The translations under genes and the position numbers were made by a program. From Actinostola sp. cb2023 (lineage: Eukaryota > Cnidaria > Anthozoa > Actiniaria > Actinostolidae): DNA of 64,000 bases. Below are positions 45,490 to 64,000 of this stretch, piece by piece. Position 1 is the stretch's first letter. Each line of letters starts with the position of its first letter. The notes under the pieces were generated by a model. That model saw only the letters and a list, made by a program, of their open reading frames with translations, was not told the DNA's origin and did no database searches. Location of the stretch: assembly GCA_033675265.1 (NCBI GenBank), contig JAUJYZ010000857.1:72501-136500 (forward strand), in the 5' to 3' direction.

Positions 45490-46575
45490 CTAGAAGAGAA
45501 TTTGTAGTCTGAAGTGTGGTTGTAATTTGTTGGCTTTCACAGCAAGTCGAGTTTGATGTTTGGCCATTTTTCTTTGTGCTGTATTAATGTCTCTAATCTT
45601 TTGTCTTGTGGTTTCTCCTATCATTCCATGCCAACCCAGCGCCTTGTAGTCAGCCATGATGCTCTTTTTGACTTTCATCTGCTGGCGACTCTCCCTCTCT
45701 GGTCGCAAATGTTGTCGGTAATAATGTCGTAAATCTCTGTGACCAGCTTTGGCACCAGATGGCAGGCACAGTTCATTGGTTGTTTCATCTACAGTTAATG
45801 TACCCGTGCCAATATTATTATCATCATCAGCATTGTCGGGATAACTGCTAGAGAAGTCATAAAACTCAGCATATTCCAGAGCTGCATCTCCATCATAATC
45901 TAGCTTGGTGTGACTTTTGGTTAGCATGTGATTCTGTACTGCCTCAACAGAAAGAAAGTTCTTGCTTTTCTCATTGCAAAACAAGCACATTTTCCCAATT
46001 CCCACTTTCTCTCCAAGGTATGCAATTAAGCCCTTTAGGTCGACAACGTATCCTAAATCAGGGATGTAGAAACTGTGTGACCTGGACATGTGCTTCATGT
46101 TGTCTTCATAGCTTGTACTTTCATGAGGACAGAAAAGACACTCCGTGATTTCCAAGGCTTCATCTTCGCATTCTTCAGCTTCTTCATCATCATCAACTGC
46201 ATCATCATTCACCTCAACAGAGACGCTCTTCTTCCCCGATTCACTCGTATTTTTCTCACTAGAGTCTTCTTCTTTAGTTTTCGCAACAACATCGTGGTGT
46301 TTCTTGGATTGCATGTGGTTTTTGAAGGCATTTTCTGAGGAGAAATTCTTGTTGCAAATTTTACAGTGCAGAGAAACTGTTTTGGACTGCTCTTTCGCTT
46401 CAGCCTCTGCTCTCTGAGCCAGTACTTTTTCCTGGAACACTTCAGCAGAAATAGGAGGCATCTCCGCTACTTTCCGTTTCAAATTGTACCTATGCCAGTC
46501 GGATTTGTAGTGTTTCCTTTGCAAGTCTCCATCAGTAAATCCCACGCGACAGCTTATACAAGTATAAAGCGGCAT
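45490..46575 (-). CDS. ZNF622: ZNF622/REI1-like 60S ribosome maturation zinc finger protein
   Basis: A single uninterrupted frame of 361 residues from MPLYTCISC. Four C2H2-type fingers are visible: C6/C9/H22/H28 (starting YTCISCRVGF), LHCKICNKNF...HMQSKKHH, CLFCPHE...HMSRSH and CLFCNE...HMLTKSH. An acidic stretch (~125-140) separates the finger pairs. The C-terminus has LPSGAKAGHRDLRHYYRQHL, conserved in REI1/ZNF622. Yeast Rei1 acts in the cytoplasm in late 60S maturation and Arx1 recycling; the animal protein is also called ZPR9. It is shorter than the human protein (477 aa). The gene is intronless among intron-rich neighbours. It converges with TACO1 (stop codons 144 bp apart) and diverges from SMARCAL1. 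Confidence 0.95.
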   Translation of the reverse strand: MPLYTCISCRVGFTDGDLQRKHYKSDWHRYNLKRKVAEMPPISAEVFQEKVLAQRAEAEAKEQSKTVSLHCKICNKNFSSENAFKNHMQSKKHHDVVAKTKEEDSSEKNTSESGKKSVSVEVNDDAVDDDEEAEECEDEALEITECLFCPHESTSYEDNMKHMSRSHSFYIPDLGYVVDLKGLIAYLGEKVGIGKMCLFCNEKSKNFLSVEAVQNHMLTKSHTKLDYDGDAALEYAEFYDFSSSYPDNADDDNNIGTGTLTVDETTNELCLPSGAKAGHRDLRHYYRQHLRPERESRQQMKVKKSIMADYKALGWHGMIGETTRQKIRDINTAQRKMAKHQTRLAVKANKLQPHFRLQILF

Positions 46576-46951
46576 TTTCTGTCTTGATTACTGTGAAATC
46601 TTGTCTCCAGAGACTTGAAGTAATGGTCAACCAATCTAGAATGAACAAAGTGCTGTACCTAGGCACTTACAGTAAACAAATCAAGCAAAATATCTTTATA
46701 CGACAATCGAGCACGTTATGAAACATACATGCATCATCATCGTGGTGCAACAACTGCGCAATGAGTCATGGTTATCGCGATGGGTTCCCTGTGGTTTCTG
46801 AGCCCATTGTCAACACGGTCAGCTGTTTGGCAGTTTTTCAAAATTAAGAAAGTAAAAGTTGTACATTTCGTAAAGTACTGTATAAAAGTACTGTAATGAG
46901 TTTACTGTTTTTTCTTTGGTAGCGGTAGCCTGTAGTTGGTGATGAGTACAA
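46576..46951. promoter_or_regulatory. Probable bidirectional promoter, ZNF622/SMARCAL1
   Basis: About 376 bp between the divergent reading frames. One GGGTTCCCTGTGG word (near 46784) belongs to the recurrent CCACAGGxAxCCC family noted elsewhere. A pyrimidine-rich stretch ending TTTGGTAG at ~46922 could be a splice acceptor for a 5' exon of SMARCAL1. Confidence 0.4.
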
Positions 46952-56197
<9,246 letters not shown>

Positions 56198-57295
56198 TAT
56201 ATCGATATATATTAAATATCTATCTAAATGTTGCCGAATAGTCAATGTTTTAATTTGTATTAATGTCCGTTGTTCTTGTGTCGTATAAAGTAACCCTCCC
56301 CCGACCCCTCCCCCGTGGGTAAAGCTCTAACGAACACCTTATTCAAGTACTGGTGCTGGCGATTCGATGGACTGTCCCGTTTAACGTCGGGTACAACAGT
56401 TCAGTGCCAAAATACTTTCAACTTTCGTTTTTTGTCAGTATACTTGTTTCGGTACATTACATATACGTGACGTTTCATTTATGATAGTGACGTCATAATG
56501 ACGAGCTCATGACTGTTATATACTATCAACTTCCTTTATCAAGCTGCTGTAAACTACAATGTTCAGTTTATATTCTCTGAAACATTTTGTCACTTCATCA
56601 ACCTTCTTTTATTGGTGTCAAGCATTCGGACTAAAGCGTCCATCATCACGATATGAAATGTGTATGATCGTGTTTTTACTCGTGCCCAGGCCTTTGGCCG
56701 GCACGTTGAAAAACACAGCTCGTATTTTTTTTTGTTGATCCACGTCGCGAATCTGCAATCGAGTGGGACTGGGAACGAGACCATGAGGCTTGAGATTTCC
56801 AAAATGGCTTCGCAAGACACGATGGAAGGCGCTCCATGTGGAATTTTTCGAGGGAAATCTCGCACTCTTTACTCGTCAGAGAGTCCAGTGTGTAGTCAAA
56901 GACGAGAATATCTTCAAACTTGATATCGTCACCCCTTCCATTCGTGAGGGAGCTGGCTGTCAGAAAAACCAGTGCCCCCTAATTCATCAATAATTTCACA
57001 AAAATGTGAGTACAAGAATAAAAGTACTTATATTGTTTTTTGTTTTTGTTTGTCACGCGCGCGCGCGGTGTATCATTGTTTGGGCTTCCTGCACAGGCAG
57101 CCCAACCATTCCTTTTGAGGCTACTAAATAATTCAATAAACATGATTGATATTTGCGTCTTTTTATGGGTTTCCTGTGCTACAGCGCATGCTGACACTAG
57201 CGAACCTTACAATTTTTCCGAGGCCAGAAAACAGGAGAGATCTAGAACAAAAAGGAGAGATCTAGAACAAAAAGGAGAGATCGGCTATCTGAAAG
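56198..57295. other. Intergenic, no gene recognised
   Basis: Includes the SMARCAL1 3' UTR. At 57082-57110 there is a short palindrome, TGGGCTTCCTGCACAGGCAG then CCCA, of the recurrent CAGGxAGCCCA type, and at 57238-57285 a 20-bp direct repeat, AGGAGAGATCTAGAACAAAA. No supported exon. Confidence 0.4.
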
Positions 57296-57429
57296 TAAAA
57301 CAGTAAGGAAAGACCGTGTACGACTTTCTGGGCAACATATATCAACTAGCCAGACTAGCAAAAATAACACATAGCACAACGGTTAGCTAAACCTGACATG
57401 AGAAACGCTCCGCCGGCAACTAGAATGCA

Positions 57430-57469
57430 GCCGTGGACAGCTTTTCTGGCTTTTTTTTTATGCACGGAC
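57430..57469 (-). pseudogene. Degenerate hammerhead-like sequence in the left TIR
   Basis: On the minus strand it keeps CCGTG and CACGG (helix I), GAAA, and CTGTC before the expected cut. The CTGATGA core and helix II are replaced by an A-rich run, and one base of helix III is missing. It mirrors the intact ribozyme in the right TIR. Confidence 0.45.
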
Positions 57470-57634
57470 ATGAGATTCTGAGTTTTACTTGGTGTTGGCT
57501 ACTTGCCACACGTAATGTGTGATATGTCAGACATGTGGCTGATAGCCTAGCCTCTTTGCTCGTCTCTGGATTCAGTGTCGGTAAGTATGAGCTTCGGTGA
57601 AGTGTTGCCACGGGTCATTATTGCTGGCCACGCC

Positions 57635-58019
57635 CCGGGGGGGGGGGGGGGGGGCACTAAGGGTATTTTTGGGTAGGGGTGTGCCGCGGACACCTCAAAA
57701 CCCTGACCCTATCCCAGACCTAAAATTTTGATTTTCCGTACCCTATTCCAGACTAAAGCTTTAAAATGTATTCCCTATCCAAGACTAAAGCATAAAAATA
57801 TATACCCTATCCCAGATTGAAAGCGTGCTAAAGGGATGTGTAAGCTGATAGCGACTGATAATGGCGTTATTGCGGAAACCATACCCTATACCAGACCAAA
57901 ACGTACCCCATCCTAGACTAAAAGTGCAAAAACGATACCCTACCCCAGATCTGGGAGCTCAAAAACCATACCCTATCCCGCGGCACATACCCGTATAGCG
58001 TATATAGGGGAGTACCCCC

Positions 58020-58049
<30 letters not shown>
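57635..58049. mobile_element. Dispersed CCCTATCCCAGA element, second full copy
   Basis: G-runs lie at both ends (57637-57654 and 58022-58051). The interior matches 47690-48035 (CCTCAAAACCCTGACCCTAT; GATTGAAAGCGTGCTAAAGG; ACCCTATCCCGCGGCACATA). The flanks GCCACGCC and GGCACGCC look like a 7-of-8 target duplication. It is inserted ~5 bp outside the hammerhead helix I. Confidence 0.75.
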
Positions 58050-58054
<5 letters not shown>

Positions 58055-58099
58055 GCCGTGCTGATGAGTCCCAGTAAGGACGAAACAGCTGTCCACGGC
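58055..58099 (+). ncRNA. Type I hammerhead ribozyme
   Basis: All conserved parts are present in order: helix I 5' strand GCCGUG (58055-58060); core CUGAUGA (58061-58067); helix II GUCC / loop CAGUAA / GGAC (58068-58081); core GAAA (58082-58085); helix III ACAG/CUGU (58085-58092), self-complementary with no loop; cleavage site GUC with cut expected after C58093; helix I 3' strand CACGGC (58094-58099), a perfect partner of GCCGUG. Every residue of the CUGAUGA...GAAA...UH consensus is met. A loopless palindromic helix III is known from schistosome and newt hammerheads, which work best as dimers. Its place at the inner end of a TIR of a DNA element is unusual. Confidence 0.9.
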
Positions 58100-58240
58100 T
58101 GCATTCTAGTTGCGAGCGTTTCTCATGTCAGGTTTAGCTAACCGTTGTGCTATGTGTTATTGTTGCTAGTCTGGCTACTAGTTGATATACGTTGCCCAGA
58201 AAGTCGTACACGGTCTTTCCTTACTGTTTTATCTGAAAGT

Positions 58241-59720
58241 GTATTTCTCATTCTCAGATCTTGTTTAGCAAGAGTCTAACTACTGTACATTTATTATATT
58301 AGATGCTTAGCCGACTAATAACCTCTATTTATCCCATACTTTTATATTGTTCAGTGCATTTTCATTTATTTGTGAAATCATGTTTTCATTTAAAAATCAT
58401 CAGTTTTGCAAGGAATATTTTAAAGCGTGTGTTGAATCGTCTGCATCTACATCTACATCTATCTTTATTATCCTTAAAACCATAAGTATCGCAAGGATGT
58501 TAACAAAAAAATATAAATAATATAAATAAATAAATATCAAAATGAATAATAAAAATTATAGTAGTCAATAAAATATAGTATAGCATGTCAGTGATGTCAC
58601 TGCTTATTGTGACCAGAAATAGTCGATATTTTGGTTTTAGGGAAGAATAAGCCGTTTTTACCTATTCTGCCGAGTTAGTTGTTGTTCTTGAATATGGAAA
58701 TTGTGTTTTATACAGTAAATTGTGAATATCCAGCTGTAATAGGCTACTTCTGCCGTGACGGCGATAGAAATATACGTTTTTATGTTTTAATTAAGTTCCA
58801 CAGTTCGGCAAGATTTATCGAAGCCCGAGTACACGCTTATAGAGCGTCTTGTCTTAAAATTGGCTCAAAGATTGTGTAGAAAACCAAGATACAAAATGGC
58901 GTCCCGAAATTCGTTTGGATGCCCGCCATCTTGTCGAACAAAAAACGCAAACTACAAACTTTCATTCAAACTCTCATTTTCTCTTGTCTGTTCGTAATTA
59001 TCAACATGGATAAGAACTCCCGGTGATACACACGTAAACGTATTTTCATTCAGAAATTTCTTCTCGTTTTATTATGCTTATGCATATTCATCCACATCCA
59101 TAATGTGCACTTATGACAGTAAATAAATCACGGTGGGTCACCGAACTAGATTTTCTAATATTCGCCGTTGAGTACCGATATGACATGTCCACAGGTCCAC
59201 CTAGACTGCATTGCTAGAGACTGGAAAACAAACTGTCCGGCTACGTTCACCGAGTCGTTGTTCAGGCCGCGAGAGAACGAGACAAGACAAAAAGATGAAA
59301 GGGGAGTGAGGCGAAAATAATGAGAGAGACGCGAAAAGTACTTAACTTGAACTCTTCTCGACGCTTTCTCGGCGGAGTTTCGCGACAACGTCGGGACCGG
59401 TCATTGCCAGTGATCTTACCACAGGTAGCCCACCCAATAATTTTAAAAATCGTTATGCTAATTAGCAGCAGCATATTGTGTCGAGGATGTAAATTTGATG
59501 GGTTTTTCACACTTTTCAAACTATTCTATTTCAAAACTTATGCAAAATGTAGCCGCAAAGAATAGTATCCGATACTGTAAGTTAGCATTTCATGTACAGT
59601 ATCATCCTCATTTCCATTCAAAATGAAGGGGAAAATTGTGGGCTCAATATTTTTTAATCTAACTGAATATTTACTGTCATATTATCGCAGTTCAAGTAGC
59701 ATCAAAACACGTCAAAATAG
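58241..59720. other. Intergenic, no gene recognised
   Basis: Near 58297-58325 a TATTAGATGCTTAGCCGACT word matches the palindromic modules at 28-30 kb, so a fragment of that family lies here. An ACCACAGGTAGCCCACCC word is at 59417. No supported exon. Confidence 0.35.
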
Positions 59721-59769
59721 AGTTTGTCAAATATTAGTTGTAACATCTGTAAATTGTTGAGTATCCATT

Positions 59770-60165
59770 GGTGGATGCCATTCACAAATTTCAAAGGATT
59801 CATCTACAGTTTCAATAAAACACGAAGGCAGACATGTCCAGCTGTATTGGAAAAGCTGGTTTATTGTATTGTATCTGATGCAGATTTTAGTGGAACTAAT
59901 ATAATTCTAACACGACGAACACTAAATGGCTTCTTTCCTGATGGAAAACAAGCCTTTCTTTATCAGACAAAAAGGTACATGACTGTTCTATGTGGATTTA
60001 TCCCTTGGTATATGAAAAATTGTACAATTATAATGTTTTATTTTTTTAAACAATACATAAATGTTATTTGTGGTGCCCCCCCTCCAACTGAAAAAAATAT
60101 CATCGTCAAACTCGTAATGATTGACACGGAATACAATATAGGTCAGTTCCCTTTATCTGGGGTGT
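59770..60165 (+). other. Open frame of unknown origin
   Basis: A ~147-codon frame (59724-60167) containing CPAVLEKLVYCIVSDADFSG and TLNGFFPDGKQAFLYQTKRY reads like protein in its middle part. The stretch could be an exon between TTTCAAAG (59816) and a GTACAT donor (59972). I do not recognise the family. A decayed transposon gene or chance are equally possible. Confidence 0.2.
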
Positions 60166-60242
60166 AGACAAAATCCCATGGTTTACAACTCTTTTTTTTC
60201 AGTTTAAAAAGAAGTTGTTTGGATTATACAGGCCGAATGGAC

Positions 60243-60621
60243 AGGAGGGGTTAGTGGTCCCCTGGGACAATAACATCTGTTCTATTCACCCAGTCTTCCC
60301 AGAAAAAAAATTCCCAGAAGAGGAATATTTCCTAACCAAAAAAACAAACACACAAAAAAAAAAGGTACTCAAATATGGTACTTTTTATAAAATAAAACAG
60401 AAATATTTCCTATCCACATAACCTAATATATATTCTGTATATTTCATATTTTTATGGGATAATAGTTCTAATTATTAACTTTAATAGAATATAATTTTCA
60501 CAGGAACCTATAATTGTTCCATATAATATACAAATAGTCAAATGCGAAACTCATCTTAGGTTTCCCAGGAAAGTACTGGTAGAACAGTTATTTCACAGAA
60601 CAGACACCATTAACCCCTCCT
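60243..60621. mobile_element. 379-bp hAT-like MITE, copy 2
   Basis: Inverted relative to 20873-21302 and similar over its full length. It is flanked by a perfect 8-bp duplication GAATGGAC (60235-60242 and 60622-60629). The termini are AGGAGGGGTTAGTGGTCCCC and its partner. Confidence 0.85.
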
Positions 60622-61538
60622 GAATGGACATAGCAGTCGCAGTTGAAATTACGCGGCGGCTTGCTGAAGCTTTCTATTTTTACTAAACAACTTCACTGAA
60701 AAGCACGTTTTCTTTTTCTGTGCTACTGAGTTCGTCTACAATCTATTCCGAAACCCCTCGTTTTGCAAGAACCCGTGTTTTTATTTTGCATACTTCACTT
60801 ACTGGTGCTTGTATTGCATTATGACAACAACTGTATTAAAGTCGACAGGTATTTTGTTTGACTCTATCAGCGTCACCACACAACTCTTTCAGCGTCACTA
60901 CAAGCCAAGCTGCTTGTATCGGAGGCGTTCTGTTGGTCTTGCCGTCCTTACCTGGTAAGAATTGCTTTGCATTAAATTGATAACTAATTATTGCAAGTTA
61001 GTCCTTTTTGTGTCGGCTTTGTTTGTTCAAGAGTTACTGATACTGCTGTGCGATGTATAGTTGATATTTAACTGTTTATCTTAACTCTTTTCACAGGTCT
61101 GAATCAGGAAAGTTGGAAACCTGAAACCTATGGAGGCTAATCTACTCAAAGTGTGTGATTATCGGCTAGATTTTAGCATATTTTTAACGCTGCATATTAC
61201 AGAGTAATTATTGTTCTTATAGAATTTGTTTTTCGATGAAGTATTTCTATTGTTCTATATATTAGTGATCTATCAAAATAGCATTAGATTTCATAGAGAT
61301 ATCATATGACCAAATTGAAGTGTTTATACTTTGAAACAAGTTGGCAAGTATACAGTCGTGAATTGAGCATCATTCAAAAGTAATCGTCAATCGTTTGATA
61401 TAATTGTATTCTCTTGGAGAAAAGCTACTGTCCCTTCTATTTCGCAGACTGGGTCATATTTTAGTATCAGTTTTGCTTGAAAGGTTATAGACTCTACTTG
61501 TAGAGGTGACTTCTTCGGTGTCAAACACTGTTTATACC
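60622..61538 (+). promoter_or_regulatory. Upstream region of the ZIP-like gene, possible 5' UTR exons
   Basis: A donor-like CCTGGTAAGAATTG (60952) and an acceptor-like CTCTTTTCACAG (61085-61096) could define 5' UTR exons before the ATG at 61539. Short upstream frames occur. Speculative without transcript data. Confidence 0.3.
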
Positions 61539-61939
61539 ATGGATTTCATTCGTAAGTTTGTAGTTTGCTTAGTTGTGTTTTCCGTGGCATGTTTGAGTTT
61601 GTCAAACGAGCAGAATGCCTCCAATGTCGATGGCTCAGGGACTGACGAACCTTTCGTAGTAAATAATGTAACTCGCAGTTTCGTGGCGAAAGTCTTCAAG
61701 CAGTATTCAAGTAAGCACCGGCGAAACGATTACAATTGACGGATTTTACCATTTGCTGAAGACTCTCAAAATTGGCCAGGTGTTTGATGTGGCTGGACAT
61801 GTTGAAGTGGTGGAAGCAGACAACCACAAGGAAGATACTACAAGTAAAACGCGTACATCGCAGGAGTTTGTCCCATGAGAGTGAACACTTACACCACCAA
61901 CATAACATCACTGTTCATAAACAACGTTTTCACAACAAC
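61539..61939 (+). pseudogene. ZIP zinc transporter (SLC39, LIV-1 type) first exon, two frame shifts
   Basis: The ATG opens a signal peptide (MDFIRKFVVCLVVFSVACLS), then NVTRSFVAKVFKQYSS. At ~61710 homology moves by +1 to GETITIDGFYHLLKTLKIGQ and on to EVVEADNHKEDTTSK. At ~61845 it moves by +1 again to SLSHESEHLHHQHNITVH and ends HNN before a good GTAAGT donor at 61940. A signal peptide, an F-x-x-K-x-F...GF-x-x-LL-x-x-L region and a His-rich stretch in this order fit the extracellular N-terminus of ZIP6/ZIP10-type zinc importers. Both shifts fall at the word CAAGTAA. Possible causes are sequence error, true decay, or unrecognised processing. Later exons would lie beyond the window or were not recognised. 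Confidence 0.45.
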
Positions 61940-63660
61940 GTAAGTATAGTTGCTTTATTTGCTGTGTGCAACATTGACATGAGATATTCAGTGTACATAA
62001 GGGTGTTATGACGCTAACACCAAACATCTTTTCACTGACCGAGCTGCAATCTTTTACAGAACAAGTTGTACTGTACGATGTACTGAATTCTCCGTTTCTA
62101 TAAACATCGAACACTAAGAGAGCTGAAGGGCAACGCTAGTGGCAGTACATTGTGTGTAAGATTGTAGTAGCTACTTACTATAAAACTGGCTCACACACGC
62201 CTACCACTGCACACGATCCCACCAACCCACCGACAATCACAGCTAAAACTATCGAGACGACAGGACACAGTAACCTGTCACGGTAACATGTAATTCTCAG
62301 CAGGGTTTCTTGATCAATCAATCATCTTCGCCATACCCCGCCTACCGGCATCGATAACAGTTATGACGCACTACTGGGGTCAAAGGGCATGGGTACGACT
62401 AAACCTTGCTATGACGTAATAATAGTCAGAGCATCCCAGAGATTTCGTATGATGATTGTGAAAAACTTACTTCACGGACGTGCCGTGCCGTGACCGTGAG
62501 ATTTGCATCTATTTATTCTTCTTACGACTTTAATTTGTCTAAGTTTTTTACTGAATTTCTTCATTCTCTCTTAATATATTCGATCTATTTTTATCCCTGC
62601 CAGGGCCCATTACTAGGAGCCTTCCTCTAGTAATAGGTTCATACGACATCAAATGCACAAATTGTGCCGTAGATATGCAAATTTCCGAAGAATTTCAAAT
62701 TGAAAAATAAAATGACGGTCAAACGGAAGACGCGAGGACTTGATCCAAAATATTGTATTCTTAATCCATGGAAGTCCAAGTCTATTTTTCCCTTGCACAA
62801 GATCGTGAACTGTGGTTTGTATCACATGTATCAATAAACTGACATACTGCCAGAGCGCTTAGTGGCGACTTTTAGTTGGCGACTCACGATGTCGCGAAAT
62901 TCTTCTACGTTCTTATGCATATCGCTTCATATGTTTATTCTTGTATTTTTTTGATTCACGATTTAGTCTTCGTAAGAATGAAGCGTTCTCACAATGATTT
63001 CGACTCTGATGAAGCAAAATTCATCACCTTCATCATCACTGATTTTTGGATAGCGTCGACGTACGCCAACATAACCAACCACACAAATGTGCACTTTGCT
63101 AAAGACCTTCTTCGCCGAAAGATTATCGAAAAACAACTGAAACTTTCAACCGACGAACCGTGCCTTAAGGTGGTTCCCGCATAATGAATGACCGGTTTGC
63201 CGTATTTTTTAAACTCGCTCGCTCCGCGTCAATATTGCTTGGATTTTATTGTGCTTAACACAAATACTAATTCAACTATTCTGCCTTTCGACGGTGTATT
63301 CAAAATTATCATTATAAGCCGCGTTTGTGAATGCCAGCTGATATTCAAACGACACTATTTTCACTAAAACTGCTGCCAAGCGTTATTCCCAAGTACGATT
63401 TTTTTTAAACTTCGTGAACGAGAAGAACAGCCGCTGAATAAAAATGCGATAAAATCTTCATCCAGGACTGACAGAAAAAGAAGCTCCCCTGTACCTCACT
63501 TCGCTGTTTTAGAAGGAACTTTGTGTCAATGTTCGACAAAATCCTACTTCAAAGTTCGTGATTCATTTTGCTGCGTTTCAGACAACAAATACTAATTAGA
63601 ACACACCGGCGGTTTGGAATATTCATTAGCTTGGTTCTCACTGCTAGTCCTGCACAAGTT
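61940..63660. other. Possible ZIP intron and unassigned sequence
   Basis: No convincing next ZIP exon found. A ~70-codon frame ending at 63184 (MKRSHNDFDSDEAKFITFII; TNHTNVHFAKDLLRRKIIEK) is mildly protein-like, but no family or splice structure supports it. Confidence 0.25.
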
Positions 63661-63663
63661 TAA

Positions 63664-64000
63664 TTAGGTTCTTCCGTAAGAGATTATCCATGATACCAGA
63701 TCGTGGAATTCCTTCTCAGAAAGAGCAGAAGATGTTCGTTTTTTGGCCGGTTTTGAACTGGCCTTTGAACTAGCTTTGTTTTTAGAAGTTCTCGCACTTG
63801 AAGTTGATATATTGATATAAATAATAATACCTGGAGTTGCTTTTTTTGTTTTGATGTTTTCAATCATTGTTCTTCCTCGCTTTTACTGAAGTCAGACGAC
63901 GAAACTGATCTGAAATTTCACTAGATTCTGATTCTTCACTAGAATCACTGGAACTACGCTTTCGGCCGACATTGAAAGCAAAACATTTTTGAATCTGACG
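63664..64000 (-). other. Possible edge of a minus-strand gene, unrecognised
   Basis: A 67-codon frame (63664-63867) ends with KRTSSALSEKEFHDLVSWII. Just upstream on the same strand, 63880-64000 encodes RKRSSSDSSEESESSEISDQ. Low-complexity Ser/Lys/Glu composition suggests a nuclear protein tail cut by the window edge. The two parts do not join in phase at an obvious intron. Confidence 0.2.

Larger units (their letters stand above)
57296..58230. mobile_element. 935-bp Mutator-like element with long TIRs
   Basis: A perfect 10-bp duplication ATCTGAAAGT flanks it (57286-57295 and 58231-58240). Inverted repeats of ~150 bp (57296-57445 and 58085-58230) begin AAAACAGTAAGGAAAGACCG. The right repeat merges at its inner end into a complete hammerhead ribozyme (58055-58099). 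The left repeat carries a damaged counterpart on the minus strand. A second element (57635-58049) is inserted between the arms. No transposase frame. Confidence 0.85.

Overview
This is animal nuclear DNA. Five multi-exon genes can be reconstructed with matching reading-frame phases at GT-AG introns, and their proteins are animal housekeeping families (KNL1-like, STARD3, UBXN4, TACO1, SMARCAL1). A sixth gene, ZNF622, has no introns. The many short inverted-repeat transposons, minisatellites in introns and tight head-to-head gene pairs suggest a marine invertebrate, perhaps a cnidarian or sponge. The species cannot be fixed from the sequence alone.

Layout: 1-7.6 kb, minus strand, C-terminal part of a KNL1/Spc7-like kinetochore protein; 8.0-21.6 kb, plus strand, STARD3; 21.6-34.0 kb, no gene, dense foldback and inverted-repeat elements; 34.1-43.1 kb, minus strand, UBXN4; 43.4-45.3 kb, plus strand, TACO1; 45.5-46.6 kb, minus strand, ZNF622/REI1; 47.0-56.2 kb, plus strand, SMARCAL1; 56.2-61.5 kb, transposons, one of them carrying a hammerhead ribozyme; 61.5-61.9 kb, plus strand, first coding exon of a probable ZIP zinc transporter with two frame shifts; 62-64 kb, little of certainty.

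The genes do not form a pathway. They cover kinetochore assembly, sterol transfer at membrane contacts, ER-associated degradation, mitochondrial translation, 60S ribosome maturation and replication-fork repair. They do form three head-to-head pairs (KNL1/STARD3, UBXN4/TACO1, ZNF622/SMARCAL1) separated by only about 330-415 bp, so shared bidirectional promoters are likely.

The most notable items are: (1) a complete type I hammerhead ribozyme at 58055-58099, at the inner end of one long terminal inverted repeat of a 935-bp DNA element with a perfect 10-bp target duplication; (2) a 91-bp tandem array in UBXN4 that has copied the 3' end of a coding exon with its splice donor, giving about 15 successive donor sites; (3) a 60-bp minisatellite in a STARD3 intron that looks like an amplified end of a dispersed element; (4) a group of palindromic modules near 28-30 kb with shared centres and flanks but different arms.
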